38,385 nucleotides of DNA from a virus. The notes beneath the pieces are model-generated. The model did not search any database and was not told the origin of the DNA. It worked only from the letters and a program-made list of their open reading frames with translations. Positions 16,287 to 24,565 of this stretch are shown here, in pieces (the stretch's first letter is position 1; every line of letters begins with the position of its first letter). The DNA lies in the IMG/VR virus record IMGVR_UViG_3300025711_000005, positions 1-38,385 of that record; one strand, given 5' to 3'. A program made the translations under genes and the position numbers.

Positions 16287-19216
16287 TGGCTGACGCGCCC
16301 CTCGTTCAGCCGCAGGCCTACACGGCAGACGGCAAGGCGATTGCGCCGCAAGATGTGCCGGCGGCAGTCGCTAGCGGAAATGCGTTCTTCCAGCAGGGAG
16401 CCAAGATACTTGCGCGCTCGAGCGAGGGTCGGCTTATCACGGTCGCTCCCGAGGATGCCGCTCATCCGGGCGTCAAGGTGCTGGCGCCCGAAGAGGTGGC
16501 GGCCATCAATGAAAAGCGCGTCTACGGCAGGGGCTTCGGCAATGAGGCAAAGGCTTTCGGGGCCGGCGCTGCACGAGCGGCGTCATTAGGTCTGTCAGAT
16601 GTTGCGGCTCGAGCCATCGGTGGCGAGGAGGCGGCTTCTTCACTTGAAGCTCTTAAGCGACAGAACCCCATCAGCTCGGGCGCTGGCGAGGCGGCTGGGA
16701 TTGTTGCCCCTGCGTTGCTAACTGGTGGTGGAGCAGCGCTAGCTGAGGGCGCTGAGGCTGGCAGTGCGGCTGCTGGTATCGGATCAGGACTGGCTACCGC
16801 TGGCAAGGTGCTGGGGGCGCCAATGCGCGCAGTCGGCGCGGTCGGTGAGGCTGTCGGTGGGCTGGCATCTGGAGGATTAGAGGCGGCTGGTGTCGGTAGC
16901 TCGCTAGCTGGACGGGTTGCGTCCAAGGCCATCAGCCTCGGGGCTTCTGGGGCGACTGAGGGCGCTATCTTCGGCGCGGGACAGACGCTATCGGATTCTG
17001 CACTCAAGGGTGACCCGCTCACAACCGAAGCTCTAGCAGCCGGCATGGGGCAAGGAGCGCTGTTCGGCGGTGTCCTGGGCGCTGGGATCGGGGCTGCTGG
17101 AGAACTCGGCGGTGCCGTTCTTGGGAAGCTTCCGACCAGCGAAAAGCTGGATGAGATGGCAACTGGATTTGCCCGCAAACAGCTGGGTCGCGACTTCGAG
17201 AATGTCGGAAAGGGTCAGTCTCGCGAGGTCGCTGAGGGCTGGAAAGATGCCAGCGCGGGGATGCTTCTCGAGCGCAAGATCGCTGAGGGCCCGAATGCCG
17301 GGAAGACCGTGTTTGAGGCATCGACAAAGCCTCAAGACATCGCTGACAACATCGGGCAATTGCGGCGCGATATCGGCGCGGAGATTGGCGCCACTCGCGA
17401 GAAAGCGGCCGCGATTATGGAGGCGAATCCGACCGTAGCGCCTGACGTTGAGAAACTGCTCGCCGATGGCGACGCGCTTGTAAAGTCACTGCGAAAGCAG
17501 GGCGTGTCTGGAGCCATGAGCCAGGCTCGAGCGGCAGAGCGCGAGCTGAAGCTTTTGCGGCAGAAAATTGCCGAGGTTGGCGGCGAAGAAGTATCCGCGG
17601 AGTCTGCGTCGCTGAAAAGGGTGAACGAGCTCGGCGTAGAGAATGCCGATTTCAACCGCGACCCAGGGAGCATGCGCGACATGCGCGTGTTACGCGAAGG
17701 ATATGCCGGAGCGACTCCGGAAGAGGCTCAGGCGATAGCGCTGGGCAAGCGTCCAACGATGAACGATAGCCAGCCATTTAAGCCGGTATCTGTGCACATT
17801 GAGGCGGATGGGCAGATCCATCTGAACGACGGGCGGCACCGGCTGCTGGCGGCTCAGGAAGCCGGCGCTGATAAGATTCTGGCCAAGATCCGCACGTATG
17901 ATGCGGAGGGCAATATCATTTCGGAAGAGGTAGGGCCAGTTAGCATTAAGCCAGCGGTTGCTGCGGCGCCTCCGGCTGCGGATACGTATCGGGCCATCAC
18001 CGAGTGGCAGCAGAACCTAGAGGCGCAGCTCAACCCGAAGGGAGTTGCCAAGTCGATGCAGGCCATCGCTGTCAAGAATCAGGCAGCGCTTAAGCGCGTG
18101 TCCGATTTGACGAACAACTTCCTGAAAGACACCACCGCACAAGCGCTGACTGCAGCAGGCGAGGACGGGTCCGTCGTAGCTCAGTTGCACCGCGATTACG
18201 CTGGGGCGCTTTCGATGCAACAGGCCGCTGAGAAGGAGGCTGGCCGAGTCGCCAAGAACAGGCACGTAAGCCTGACCGATCACATGCTCGGCATCGGCGC
18301 AGCGCTGACCCACATGGCTAGCGGCAACGCCGGCGCTCTGGCGACGATGGCGCTCGGCGGGGCGGCCGCGATCGGCAACAAGATCGTACGCGAGCAGGGC
18401 AATGCCATCGCCGCACAGATTGCTCGACGCGCCGCACGCATGACATCGCTTGTCGACGGCGCAGCTCGCTCACTGTCAGGTGTCGGCGAAAAGGTGCTGC
18501 CGTCCGCGACTCGAGCCGTGATCGAAGCGGAGCGCCCGGCACCCTACCGCCCGTCGACGCAAACCGAGCTGAAAGCCAACTTTGCCGAAGTCCGCGGGCG
18601 CCTTCAGGAGCTGCAGAACCCCCAGCATCAGCAAGCCCAGCTGGTGCACGCGACCGGCAAGATTCAGACGGCATACCCCGAGGTAGCTAGCGCCCTAAGC
18701 CAGCAGCTGCTTCGCGCGCAAGCGTACCTTGCTAGCCAGCTCCCACAACCACGCGGCGGTTCGCAGCTATCGCCCCTGGCTCGCGAGGCTTCGGTAGCAC
18801 CGAGGGAAATGCAGAAGTTTCTCAGCAAGGTCAACGCGGTAATGGAGCCTGAAGCCGTGATTGCCGATATCGCTCGCGGGAAGCTAGATAGCGATGCCGT
18901 CGAGGCGCTCGAGCAGGTCTATCCCGAGACATTCAAGGCGATGCAGACTACCACGCTGCAGTATCTCTCGGCGAACAAGGACGAAATCCCGTACTCGCGC
19001 CGGGTGCATGTATCGGTCGTGATGAAAATCCCGGGCGATAGCTCGCTCGGTCTGCGATTCGCCGGCCTGCAAAGTGCGATCGGCGAAATGGATAAGCCGC
19101 TGCAGCAAGGACAGAAGCCGCAAGGTGGTCCCGCGATGCCGCGACTCAAGGGCCCGACGATGCGGCCTGGCGAATCGATGACACTCCCAAGCGCACACGC
19201 GCCAGGCCAAAGGTAA
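16286..19216 (+). CDS. Large ejection-type internal virion protein with ParB/Srx-like segment
   Basis: A 976-residue protein, third and largest of the consecutive virion proteins. Residues about 85-290 are a glycine-zipper, Ala/Gly-rich stretch that looks membrane-active, as expected of a protein that enters the cell envelope with the DNA. Around residues 495-535 there is a ParB/sulfiredoxin-like fold signature: a strand (FKPVSVHIEADGQIHL) followed by NDGRHRLLAAQEAGADKI, whose GRHR (516-519) corresponds to the GxRR phosphate-binding box. The C-terminal half is helical with Pro/Gln-rich linkers. No lytic transglycosylase motif was seen, unlike T7 gp16. Confidence 0.65.
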   Translation: MADAPLVQPQAYTADGKAIAPQDVPAAVASGNAFFQQGAKILARSSEGRLITVAPEDAAHPGVKVLAPEEVAAINEKRVYGRGFGNEAKAFGAGAARAASLGLSDVAARAIGGEEAASSLEALKRQNPISSGAGEAAGIVAPALLTGGGAALAEGAEAGSAAAGIGSGLATAGKVLGAPMRAVGAVGEAVGGLASGGLEAAGVGSSLAGRVASKAISLGASGATEGAIFGAGQTLSDSALKGDPLTTEALAAGMGQGALFGGVLGAGIGAAGELGGAVLGKLPTSEKLDEMATGFARKQLGRDFENVGKGQSREVAEGWKDASAGMLLERKIAEGPNAGKTVFEASTKPQDIADNIGQLRRDIGAEIGATREKAAAIMEANPTVAPDVEKLLADGDALVKSLRKQGVSGAMSQARAAERELKLLRQKIAEVGGEEVSAESASLKRVNELGVENADFNRDPGSMRDMRVLREGYAGATPEEAQAIALGKRPTMNDSQPFKPVSVHIEADGQIHLNDGRHRLLAAQEAGADKILAKIRTYDAEGNIISEEVGPVSIKPAVAAAPPAADTYRAITEWQQNLEAQLNPKGVAKSMQAIAVKNQAALKRVSDLTNNFLKDTTAQALTAAGEDGSVVAQLHRDYAGALSMQQAAEKEAGRVAKNRHVSLTDHMLGIGAALTHMASGNAGALATMALGGAAAIGNKIVREQGNAIAAQIARRAARMTSLVDGAARSLSGVGEKVLPSATRAVIEAERPAPYRPSTQTELKANFAEVRGRLQELQNPQHQQAQLVHATGKIQTAYPEVASALSQQLLRAQAYLASQLPQPRGGSQLSPLAREASVAPREMQKFLSKVNAVMEPEAVIADIARGKLDSDAVEALEQVYPETFKAMQTTTLQYLSANKDEIPYSRRVHVSVVMKIPGDSSLGLRFAGLQSAIGEMDKPLQQGQKPQGGPAMPRLKGPTMRPGESMTLPSAHAPGQR

Positions 19217-19220
19217 GACA

Positions 19221-19631
19221 ATGGAACAGTTTTTTGATGTAAAGGGCGCTTTCGGAGATGGAACTGCAAACACGGATGTTGTCGCGTTCACTGCGGACGC
19301 CACGCCACGCAACGCGGCAATCCCGACCGCGTTTATCGGGCAATTTGTGCGCATCACGGTAACCGGCACAACGCTCCAGTACTATTTCAGCACTAGTCCG
19401 ACCGCAGCCATTGTTGCCGCCGTACCAGCCGCGGCCGGTCAGCAGGCGGCCACGCTGGGCGAGTTCGTCCCAGCGGACAGGACCATCACGGTGCGTGTGC
19501 CCGCGCTAGGACAGCCGAGCGGGTCAAACAAGCCGATCTATCTCGTGTGGGTCTGCGCGGGTGCAGGCGGCGGGGTGTTTCTCACGAAGTCGAGCGGCGT
19601 ACCCGGACTCACGCTCGGGGACGGCCGCTGA
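19221..19631 (+). CDS. Small beta-rich virion protein
   Basis: A 136-residue, Ala/Thr/Val-rich beta protein (FIGQFVRITVTGTTLQYYFS) with a Gly-rich end. Its composition resembles the beta protein downstream of the capsid gene. It sits between the ejection proteins and the receptor-binding proteins, so it may be a tail-fibre adaptor or base. The start ATG is 4 bases after the previous stop, with AAAGGTAAG overlapping that stop. Confidence 0.68.
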   Translation: MEQFFDVKGAFGDGTANTDVVAFTADATPRNAAIPTAFIGQFVRITVTGTTLQYYFSTSPTAAIVAAVPAAAGQQAATLGEFVPADRTITVRVPALGQPSGSNKPIYLVWVCAGAGGGVFLTKSSGVPGLTLGDGR

Positions 19632-19632
19632 A

Positions 19633-20697
19633 ATGGCGCTCACCGTTTCCCAATACCGTACGATGCGCGACCTGTTCCGAGGCGCGCTTTCGGTCGACTT
19701 TTCGAACCCGACAGACGGAGACGTGCTCGCGTTCTTCAAGCAGCTACTAACCGATGCTTCGGGAGCGGCAGCCCTCTCGAACGTCCGCCAGTTCCTGGCC
19801 GGCGAGATTGCTCGCCGTGTCCTATCGGGCAACTTCAGCAATCCGACCGATGCCAATGTGGTCGACTTCTGGACGGCGCTAGCGAGCGACTCTAACGCGG
19901 TCGCGGCCATGGGCACGACGACGCAGTATCGCACCATGCGTCAGGCGCTCGTCGGGGCGTTCAGCTGCGACTTTTTCAACCCGACGCTGACCGATATGCT
20001 GAGCTATTTCAGCACCTACGCGGTGAGCGGGCCGATCGCTATCCTGGGCTCCGCTCCTGCTTGGTGGGTCGACGCCAGCGCCGGCACGCTGGTCGACGCG
20101 GGCGGAGGTTTGGCGAGTAGCTGGACGGACTCAAGCGGCAACGGCGTGAACTTCACCTTCGGCGCCGGTCAGCGACCGACCATCGCCACGAGCTTCCTGA
20201 ACAGCAAGACGGTGGCTCGGTTCGACGCGACGACGTTCGGCAGCGCGGCCTACACTTCGCCAACGCCGGGCACGCAGGCCAGCTACTTATTTGCGGTCTT
20301 CCGGCTCGTGAGCAACATACCGTCGTCTCGCCTGCTCTCGCTTGGCAGCGCCAGCGGCGCGAGCGCCATCTACGTGAGCGCGGGGCCGAGCATCAACGAC
20401 TACAACGGCCTAGTTGGCGGTTTCACCAACAACCTGACCCTCGGCACCTGGTATAGGCTCGAGGTTTACCGCTCAAATTCGGCGTCTGACTACGTGCAGG
20501 CCAACGGGGCCGGGGCAAGCGTCAATCCGTGCGGCAACACCGCTCAGGTTGGCAACATCATCACGCTGAATGGCGACGCTGGCGGCGGCAACAACGGTAA
20601 CGCGGACATCGCGGAGTTTTTCGAGTGGATCGGGACTCCGACCGCCCCGCAGCGCGCGCAACTGGCGGCATACTCGCTCGCGAAGTGGGGCGTCTGA
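19633..20697 (+). CDS. Tail fibre/receptor-binding protein with LamG-like domain
   Basis: A 354-residue protein. The N-terminal 130 residues contain three related units of about 45 residues, each with a helix, DFSNPT-type loop and acidic-aromatic helix (VDFSNPT at 21-27, GNFSNPT at 66-72, CDFFNPT at 112-118). The rest reads as a concanavalin/LamG-like beta sandwich (PAWWVDASAGTLVDAGGG, TVARFDATTFG, LTLGTWYRLEVYRSNSA). I take the ATG just after the previous stop; an earlier in-frame start would overlap that gene by 70 bases. Likely role: attachment of the tail to a surface glycan. Its C-terminus abuts the SGNH protein gene. Confidence 0.7.
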   Translation: MALTVSQYRTMRDLFRGALSVDFSNPTDGDVLAFFKQLLTDASGAAALSNVRQFLAGEIARRVLSGNFSNPTDANVVDFWTALASDSNAVAAMGTTTQYRTMRQALVGAFSCDFFNPTLTDMLSYFSTYAVSGPIAILGSAPAWWVDASAGTLVDAGGGLASSWTDSSGNGVNFTFGAGQRPTIATSFLNSKTVARFDATTFGSAAYTSPTPGTQASYLFAVFRLVSNIPSSRLLSLGSASGASAIYVSAGPSINDYNGLVGGFTNNLTLGTWYRLEVYRSNSASDYVQANGAGASVNPCGNTAQVGNIITLNGDAGGGNNGNADIAEFFEWIGTPTAPQRAQLAAYSLAKWGV

Positions 20698-22290
20698 TTG
20701 GCGACGCTGCCCGCACAGAACTATTCTGTCTTGAGCACGCTAGCTGTGCAGCTGGGGCTCAGGAACGTCTGGTCTCCGTCGTCGGGTGCGGCAACGTCGG
20801 ACGTGGACGATTGGCTGGGCTACGTCTTGAGCGATTCGGTCCAGTCGGCGCAGCTCATCGCGCTTCGTGAGCAGGTGCGCGTGGCGCTCGGGGCGAACAT
20901 CACCCCGAGCGCGAAGGTCTTGTTTGACTACTACCGCGCGCTACTCGACGGCCGCGCCCCCTTCCCTGCTGTCACCCTGCCGTCGGTTTGGCTGGACGGC
21001 AGGCAACAGGCGTACAGCGACCTCGCCGGGACTATACCCGTCGACTCTGGTCTGATCCGGCGCATCGACGAGCCGGCGCCGCTTTCTGGGAGCTGGACCG
21101 CTCCGACGGACATTGAGCGACCGACCCGGGACAGCGGGTCGATTCGGCTCGACCTGTCCGACGCCGCCGGCGGCTGCCAGATGCAACGCGCGAATGTCGG
21201 CGGCATTCCGCAAAACGCCTGCACGGTCGTCGTCTCGGTGATGCTTCGGGACAACTCGTTCGCGGGGCCGCCGATGGGTATTTTTCGTGATGACAATGTG
21301 ACGATCGGGCTTTGGAGTTCGGGAGCCACGCTGTTCATCTTCTCGCAGCTCTTCACCTGGAGCCCGTCGACTCTCCAGCTGGTCTCTGGGGTCCAGAACA
21401 CGATCGCCATCGAGTATACCGCGCGAGGGATGACGTGCACACTCCGCGCGAACGGCGTCACTACGAGCGAGTCCTACACCCAGACAAACCCCAGCACTCC
21501 GGTACCGGGCATCTTCCGGGTCGGCGTCAATGGTGTCGGCTACCTTTACGGCTCGGTCTCGCAAGCTTTCGTGATCGCTCGAACGGTGACGACGAACGAG
21601 AAGCTCGCCCTCATGTCTTGGGCAGAAGCTCAGACGATGACGGCAGCCTACCCGCTAAACAGGGCGCTGGTCTCTGCGGCTGCCGACTCAATCACGCGCG
21701 GCACATCGGCCTCTTACGGCTCGGTCTATCTGCCGCTAGCCATCACCAATCTGCGCGCCTCGAATCCACTCATCGAGATGGCGAACTGCGCGATCGGCGG
21801 GACCGGGGTCACCAATATTCTGCGGCCGGGCTCGACGCTTACCCGAGCAATGGCGTTCTACAACCCGTCGCGCGTAAAAAACATCATGGTCGCGTTCCTA
21901 GGGACAAACGACTTGGCGAACAGCAATGGCGTGGCTTACACGCTCTATGGCACCGGAGCCCCCGATGGCGCCGGGCTGTATGCCGCATGCGATGCGGCTC
22001 GCGCGCAGGGCTGGAAGGTCATTATTTGCACCATGCTCCCTAGGAGCGATAACCCTGGCTTTCAAGCGACATTCAATGCGCAACGCGCCGCGTTCAATGC
22101 TGACATCCGCGCTAACTGGGCTAGCCACGCCGACGCACTCTGCGACTTTGCGGCAGTTGCCGGCATGGGCGCCGACGGGGACTCAAACAACCTCATAAAC
22201 TACAGCTCTGACAAGATCCACCCGGTCAACGCGGGGCACGCTTTGCTTGAGCCAACTTTTCGCGCTGCGCTGCTCCCGCTTCTCCCGTAA
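20698..22290 (+). CDS. Tailspike-like protein with C-terminal SGNH hydrolase
   Basis: A 530-residue protein in three parts. The N-terminal 90 residues share the helix-loop-helix character of the previous gene (ALREQVRVALGANITPSAKV). A beta-rich LamG-like middle follows. The C-terminal 200 residues match the SGNH/GDSL hydrolase fold: nucleophile block AAADSITRG (Ser331), GTND block (402-405) and a terminal DKIHP with Asp505 and His508. Such domains on tails act as esterases or deacetylases on surface polysaccharide. The first block has Ala in place of the usual Gly before Asp-Ser. TTG start directly after the upstream TGA. Confidence 0.75.
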   Translation: MATLPAQNYSVLSTLAVQLGLRNVWSPSSGAATSDVDDWLGYVLSDSVQSAQLIALREQVRVALGANITPSAKVLFDYYRALLDGRAPFPAVTLPSVWLDGRQQAYSDLAGTIPVDSGLIRRIDEPAPLSGSWTAPTDIERPTRDSGSIRLDLSDAAGGCQMQRANVGGIPQNACTVVVSVMLRDNSFAGPPMGIFRDDNVTIGLWSSGATLFIFSQLFTWSPSTLQLVSGVQNTIAIEYTARGMTCTLRANGVTTSESYTQTNPSTPVPGIFRVGVNGVGYLYGSVSQAFVIARTVTTNEKLALMSWAEAQTMTAAYPLNRALVSAAADSITRGTSASYGSVYLPLAITNLRASNPLIEMANCAIGGTGVTNILRPGSTLTRAMAFYNPSRVKNIMVAFLGTNDLANSNGVAYTLYGTGAPDGAGLYAACDAARAQGWKVIICTMLPRSDNPGFQATFNAQRAAFNADIRANWASHADALCDFAAVAGMGADGDSNNLINYSSDKIHPVNAGHALLEPTFRAALLPLLP

Positions 22291-22302
22291 CATACTGGAC
22301 AA

Positions 22303-22333
22303 AAGGCAGAACTTAAGGCAGATTTGAGGCAAA
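22303..22333 (+). repeat. Three AGGCA-type short direct repeats before the holin gene
   Basis: The 43-base gap before the lysis cassette holds AAGGCAGA twice and GAGGCAAA once, spaced 12 and 11 bases apart, the last ending at the holin ATG. Each unit resembles a weak Shine-Dalgarno site. They might tune ribosome access to the holin start, or bind a regulator; I cannot choose between these. Confidence 0.5.
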
Positions 22334-22546
22334 ATGGCGACCCTATCACCCAAAGTTAAACAGGCGTTTTCGGCTGCGGCGGTGGCAGCGCTCACTGGCG
22401 CATTGATTGCGCTCAACGACTACGCGCTCCACGCGGGCCCAATTCTTTCAGTGCTGGGCCCCGTCATCTACACCGCGATCGTGCACGCGTGGCCCGCTCT
22501 CGGAACGCAAGAAGCGGTAGCCAATAAGCTAGAGGCCGGGAAATGA
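22334..22546 (+). CDS. Putative holin
   Basis: A 70-residue protein with one clear hydrophobic helix (FSAAAVAALTGALIALNDYA, about residues 12-31) and a second weaker one (GPILSVLGPVIYTAIVHAW, 35-53). Short charged ends complete it. Size, two-helix pattern and place at the head of a cluster with a predicted endolysin fit a holin that sets the time of lysis by making holes in the inner membrane. It ends in an ATGA overlap with the next gene. Confidence 0.62.
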   Translation: MATLSPKVKQAFSAAAVAALTGALIALNDYALHAGPILSVLGPVIYTAIVHAWPALGTQEAVANKLEAGK

Positions 22547-22776
22547 ATGCCCGCTCCACAGAGGCGCTGGTCGTGGCCCTGGGAATTGGGGTTAGCCTTG
22601 TGGCTGCTAGCTGCCAGCCGAGCTGCCCGGCGAAAACGCTGAGCGCCATCGAGGCGCGCTACGCAGCGGCCGCGCTGAAGGCCTGCAAGGACTACCCGTC
22701 GCTCGCTGAGTGCCCGGATGCACCGGCCCTTCGCGAGCAGCGGCGGAAGGAAGAGGAGGCTGCCGAATGTCGCTGA
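22543..22776 (+). CDS. Small Cys-rich lipoprotein or secreted protein in the lysis cassette
   Basis: A 77-residue protein with an N-terminal signal-like helix (ALVVALGIGVSLVAASC). The Cys at residue 24 sits in a near-lipobox (A-A-S-C; Ala instead of the usual Leu at -3). The mature part has four more Cys and a charged helical end. It is coupled to the holin gene by ATGA. In this place an outer-membrane spanin-like lipoprotein is possible, but there is no proline-rich Rz1 pattern. Confidence 0.6.
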   Translation: MNARSTEALVVALGIGVSLVAASCQPSCPAKTLSAIEARYAAAALKACKDYPSLAECPDAPALREQRRKEEEAAECR

Positions 22777-22955
22777 GCGGAACCTTGAGCAAGATTGCGC
22801 TGGATGCGCTGCCAGCGGCCATCGAGCTGCTGGACCGAATCGCGGAGAGCGGGGACCAGAAGGCGGCTGCCGAGCGGGCGCTGCGAGCTGTAATCGCGGA
22901 CGCGGCAGATGCGGCGACTGATAGGGCCATTGACGAGGCGCTAGCAAAGCAATGA
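22767..22955 (+). CDS. Small helical hypothetical protein
   Basis: A 62-residue Ala-rich amphipathic helix protein (ALPAAIELLDRIAESGDQKA). The ATG is chosen because GAGGAGG lies 8-9 bases ahead; it overlaps the lipoprotein gene by 10 bases and the endolysin gene by ATGA. Family unknown. Its place between lipoprotein and endolysin suggests a lysis accessory. Confidence 0.65.
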   Translation: MSLSGTLSKIALDALPAAIELLDRIAESGDQKAAAERALRAVIADAADAATDRAIDEALAKQ

Positions 22956-23605
22956 CAGACATCGGCCCTTGGCGCGACTGTGCGGTGGCGCTCTGCGAAT
23001 ACGCTTGCGGTTATGAGCACGGACGCAGCAAAGACGAGGCGGTCTATCAGGAAGTCTGCGAGGGGCGCGATGTTGGCATGATGCGCGTCCACTACTCCAG
23101 CTGTGGAGACCTCGGTCATTGGCTCGCTGAGCGGCTCGGTGTGCGCGAGAAATGGGTCAACCGTCAATCGCTCGGTCACTACCACGTCGGCATGAACGTC
23201 GCAGAGCTGGGGCTAGGATGCCCGATCAGTCACGACGCGCCAACCGACCCGGAGTGGAGCGGCCCAGAGGCTGGTGATATCTGCGAGATTTGGAATGGTA
23301 GCCTTGGGCAAGACGCTCACGTATTCGTGGTGCTCGGTCCGGGTAGCGACGCGCAGCATCTGCGTACCGCCAACTACGGAGCGGGTGGGATGTCATCGTC
23401 CAACTTGCCCGGCGCGCTGATCGCTAACAGCAAGTTCGAGCATCGACCTGGCGGATGGTATGTCGGCAGCCGTCGACTACATCGAATCATCAAACTGTCG
23501 GACCTCGTTAGCCTCTCTACGGTCCCTCCAGACCTAACCGGAGCAAAGCTAACCGGAGAGGTTATCGATGCTGTTAAGGCGGCGAAATGGACCGACCAGC
23601 CGTAG
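22952..23605 (+). CDS. Putative endolysin, papain-like (NlpC/P60 or CHAP type)
   Basis: A 217-residue protein showing the order of catalytic elements of papain-like peptidoglycan peptidases: a Cys at the start of a helix (SSCGDLGHWLAERL, Cys51), then a Gly-Asp strand (EAGDICEIWN, 108-109), then a His strand (DAHVFVVLGPG, His123). The rest is not similar to standard phage lysozymes and no transglycosylase or amidase motif is visible. Gene order after a holin supports endolysin. The Cys-rich N-terminus (CAVALCEYACGY) is unusual. Confidence 0.55.
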   Translation: MTDIGPWRDCAVALCEYACGYEHGRSKDEAVYQEVCEGRDVGMMRVHYSSCGDLGHWLAERLGVREKWVNRQSLGHYHVGMNVAELGLGCPISHDAPTDPEWSGPEAGDICEIWNGSLGQDAHVFVVLGPGSDAQHLRTANYGAGGMSSSNLPGALIANSKFEHRPGGWYVGSRRLHRIIKLSDLVSLSTVPPDLTGAKLTGEVIDAVKAAKWTDQP

Positions 23606-23613
23606 GAGCCGCC

Positions 23614-23958
23614 ATGGGCACCGCAGTCAAACCATCAACCGAGACCGACATGCCAAACCGTGCCCACTCTCAGATTGACGAGCTGCGTCAACTCGCAACA
23701 GCAATCAAGGCGCTCGCCGAGTCGAACCAGGGCATCGGTGGCGTAGTCCGGGAGCAGGTAGCGTCGCAAAACGAGACGAACCGCGTATTGGGGTTAATAC
23801 ACGACCAGAACGCCGAGATTCTCAGGCATATGGAGAGCTTCAACTCTCGACATTCGCAGAGCGAGCGCAAAATCCGTCTGCTAGAGTCTCAGCTAGGAAA
23901 ACATGGCGAACGTCTTGAAAGGGCTGAAGCTGCGCTCGGTATCTCCGACGCCGAGTAG
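23614..23958 (+). CDS. Coiled-coil hypothetical protein in the lysis region
   Basis: A 114-residue protein, mostly helical, with a coiled-coil C-terminal half (LLESQLGKHGERLERAEAAL). The start chosen has AGGAG five bases upstream; an ATG 27 bases earlier is in frame but would overlap the endolysin gene by 19 bases and has a weaker site. No signal peptide or membrane helix. It overlaps the following gene by 56 bases in another frame. Function unknown. Confidence 0.65.
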   Translation: MGTAVKPSTETDMPNRAHSQIDELRQLATAIKALAESNQGIGGVVREQVASQNETNRVLGLIHDQNAEILRHMESFNSRHSQSERKIRLLESQLGKHGERLERAEAALGISDAE

Positions 23959-24265
23959 CAAGCATGACTTGGAGCAGGCGATCGAGTCTGCTGATGACGC
24001 TCGAGACATCGCCAAGGACCTGTTGAGGCGACTGCCTGACTACGACGGCAGCGAGGAAGAGCCCACAGCTAGGAATCAGCTTCCAGAGCATCACTTTCAC
24101 GTCACCGTGAACGCTGGCACACCAAGCCAGCCAGACCTGAAGCTGGAGGGGGAGGTCGAGATTGGCCCGGTAAAGGTACGCGGATTGCCAAAGTGGCTAA
24201 CCGCCACGGTCCTTGTCGTGGTAGCTGGAGTCACCGCGCTTTTGGCGGCTCGGTTTGCCAGGTAG
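23903..24265 (+). CDS. C-terminally anchored membrane protein
   Basis: A 120-residue protein, with a helical charged N-terminal half, a beta-rich middle (HHFHVTVNAGTPSQPDLKLE) and a hydrophobic C-terminal helix (WLTATVLVVVAGVTALLAA, 98-116) ending in RFAR, so it is probably tail-anchored. AGGAAAAC precedes the ATG. It is the last gene of the rightward late block. It could assist lysis or alter the envelope; its topology is opposite to a classical Rz spanin (N-terminal anchor). Confidence 0.7.
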   Translation: MANVLKGLKLRSVSPTPSSKHDLEQAIESADDARDIAKDLLRRLPDYDGSEEEPTARNQLPEHHFHVTVNAGTPSQPDLKLEGEVEIGPVKVRGLPKWLTATVLVVVAGVTALLAARFAR

Positions 24266-24367
24266 CCTCTCGGCTCAAATGCACGCACGTGCGCCACGAA
24301 CTGCGCTCACAGCCGCACGCTCGGAATTTCTTGCTCCGTTTGCGAAATGGCTTGGGTGACGGCTTAC
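24266..24367. other. Convergent gap between late rightward and leftward gene blocks
   Basis: The stops of two opposing transcription units lie 102 bases apart here. A bidirectional terminator would be expected, but I see only short weak dyads (AGCC-tctc-GGCT at the left edge, and a ten-base palindrome CGCACGTGCG) and no T-run, so no terminator is called. Confidence 0.5.
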
Positions 24368-24565
24368 TCATGGGTAAATCGGCCGCGCTGGTTTACTGCC
24401 GCGTAATTGAATGCGCGCCGCGATCATGTCGTTCCAGGCCTCGTTGTTTTCTCCTTCGGACCAGCATTCGGAGCAGATGAAAAACTCCCCGCTGCAGTCG
24501 GGCTCATCGACCATGAATGTAGTCTTCCGCTCAACCTTTCCAGCGCCGCACGCCGCGCAGGCCAT
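24368..24565 (-). CDS. Small zinc-ribbon-like protein
   Basis: A 65-residue protein with CAAC and CSEC pairs and a further Cys (MACAACGAGK..., FFICSECWSEGENNEAWN), as in four-cysteine zinc ribbons. The ATG overlaps the upstream stop (TGATG), and GGGAG precedes it. It is the last gene of the leftward block. Probably a small regulatory or host-interaction factor; family unknown. Confidence 0.68.
   Translation of the reverse strand: MACAACGAGKVERKTTFMVDEPDCSGEFFICSECWSEGENNEAWNDMIAARIQLRGSKPARPIYP

Noticed and set aside
16522-17178. A 218-codon leftward Pro/Ser/Ala-rich frame in the ejection gene
   Set aside because: Composition is the antisense of the Gly/Ala-rich glycine-zipper stretch, with no ribosome site or motif.
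21312-22043. A 243-codon rightward frame inside the SGNH tail gene
   Set aside because: It is Arg/His-rich shadow sequence in another frame, while the overlapping frame has all SGNH motifs.
24266-24367. Bidirectional rho-independent terminator
   Set aside because: Expected here between converging blocks, but only weak 4-5 base stems without a T-run are present.
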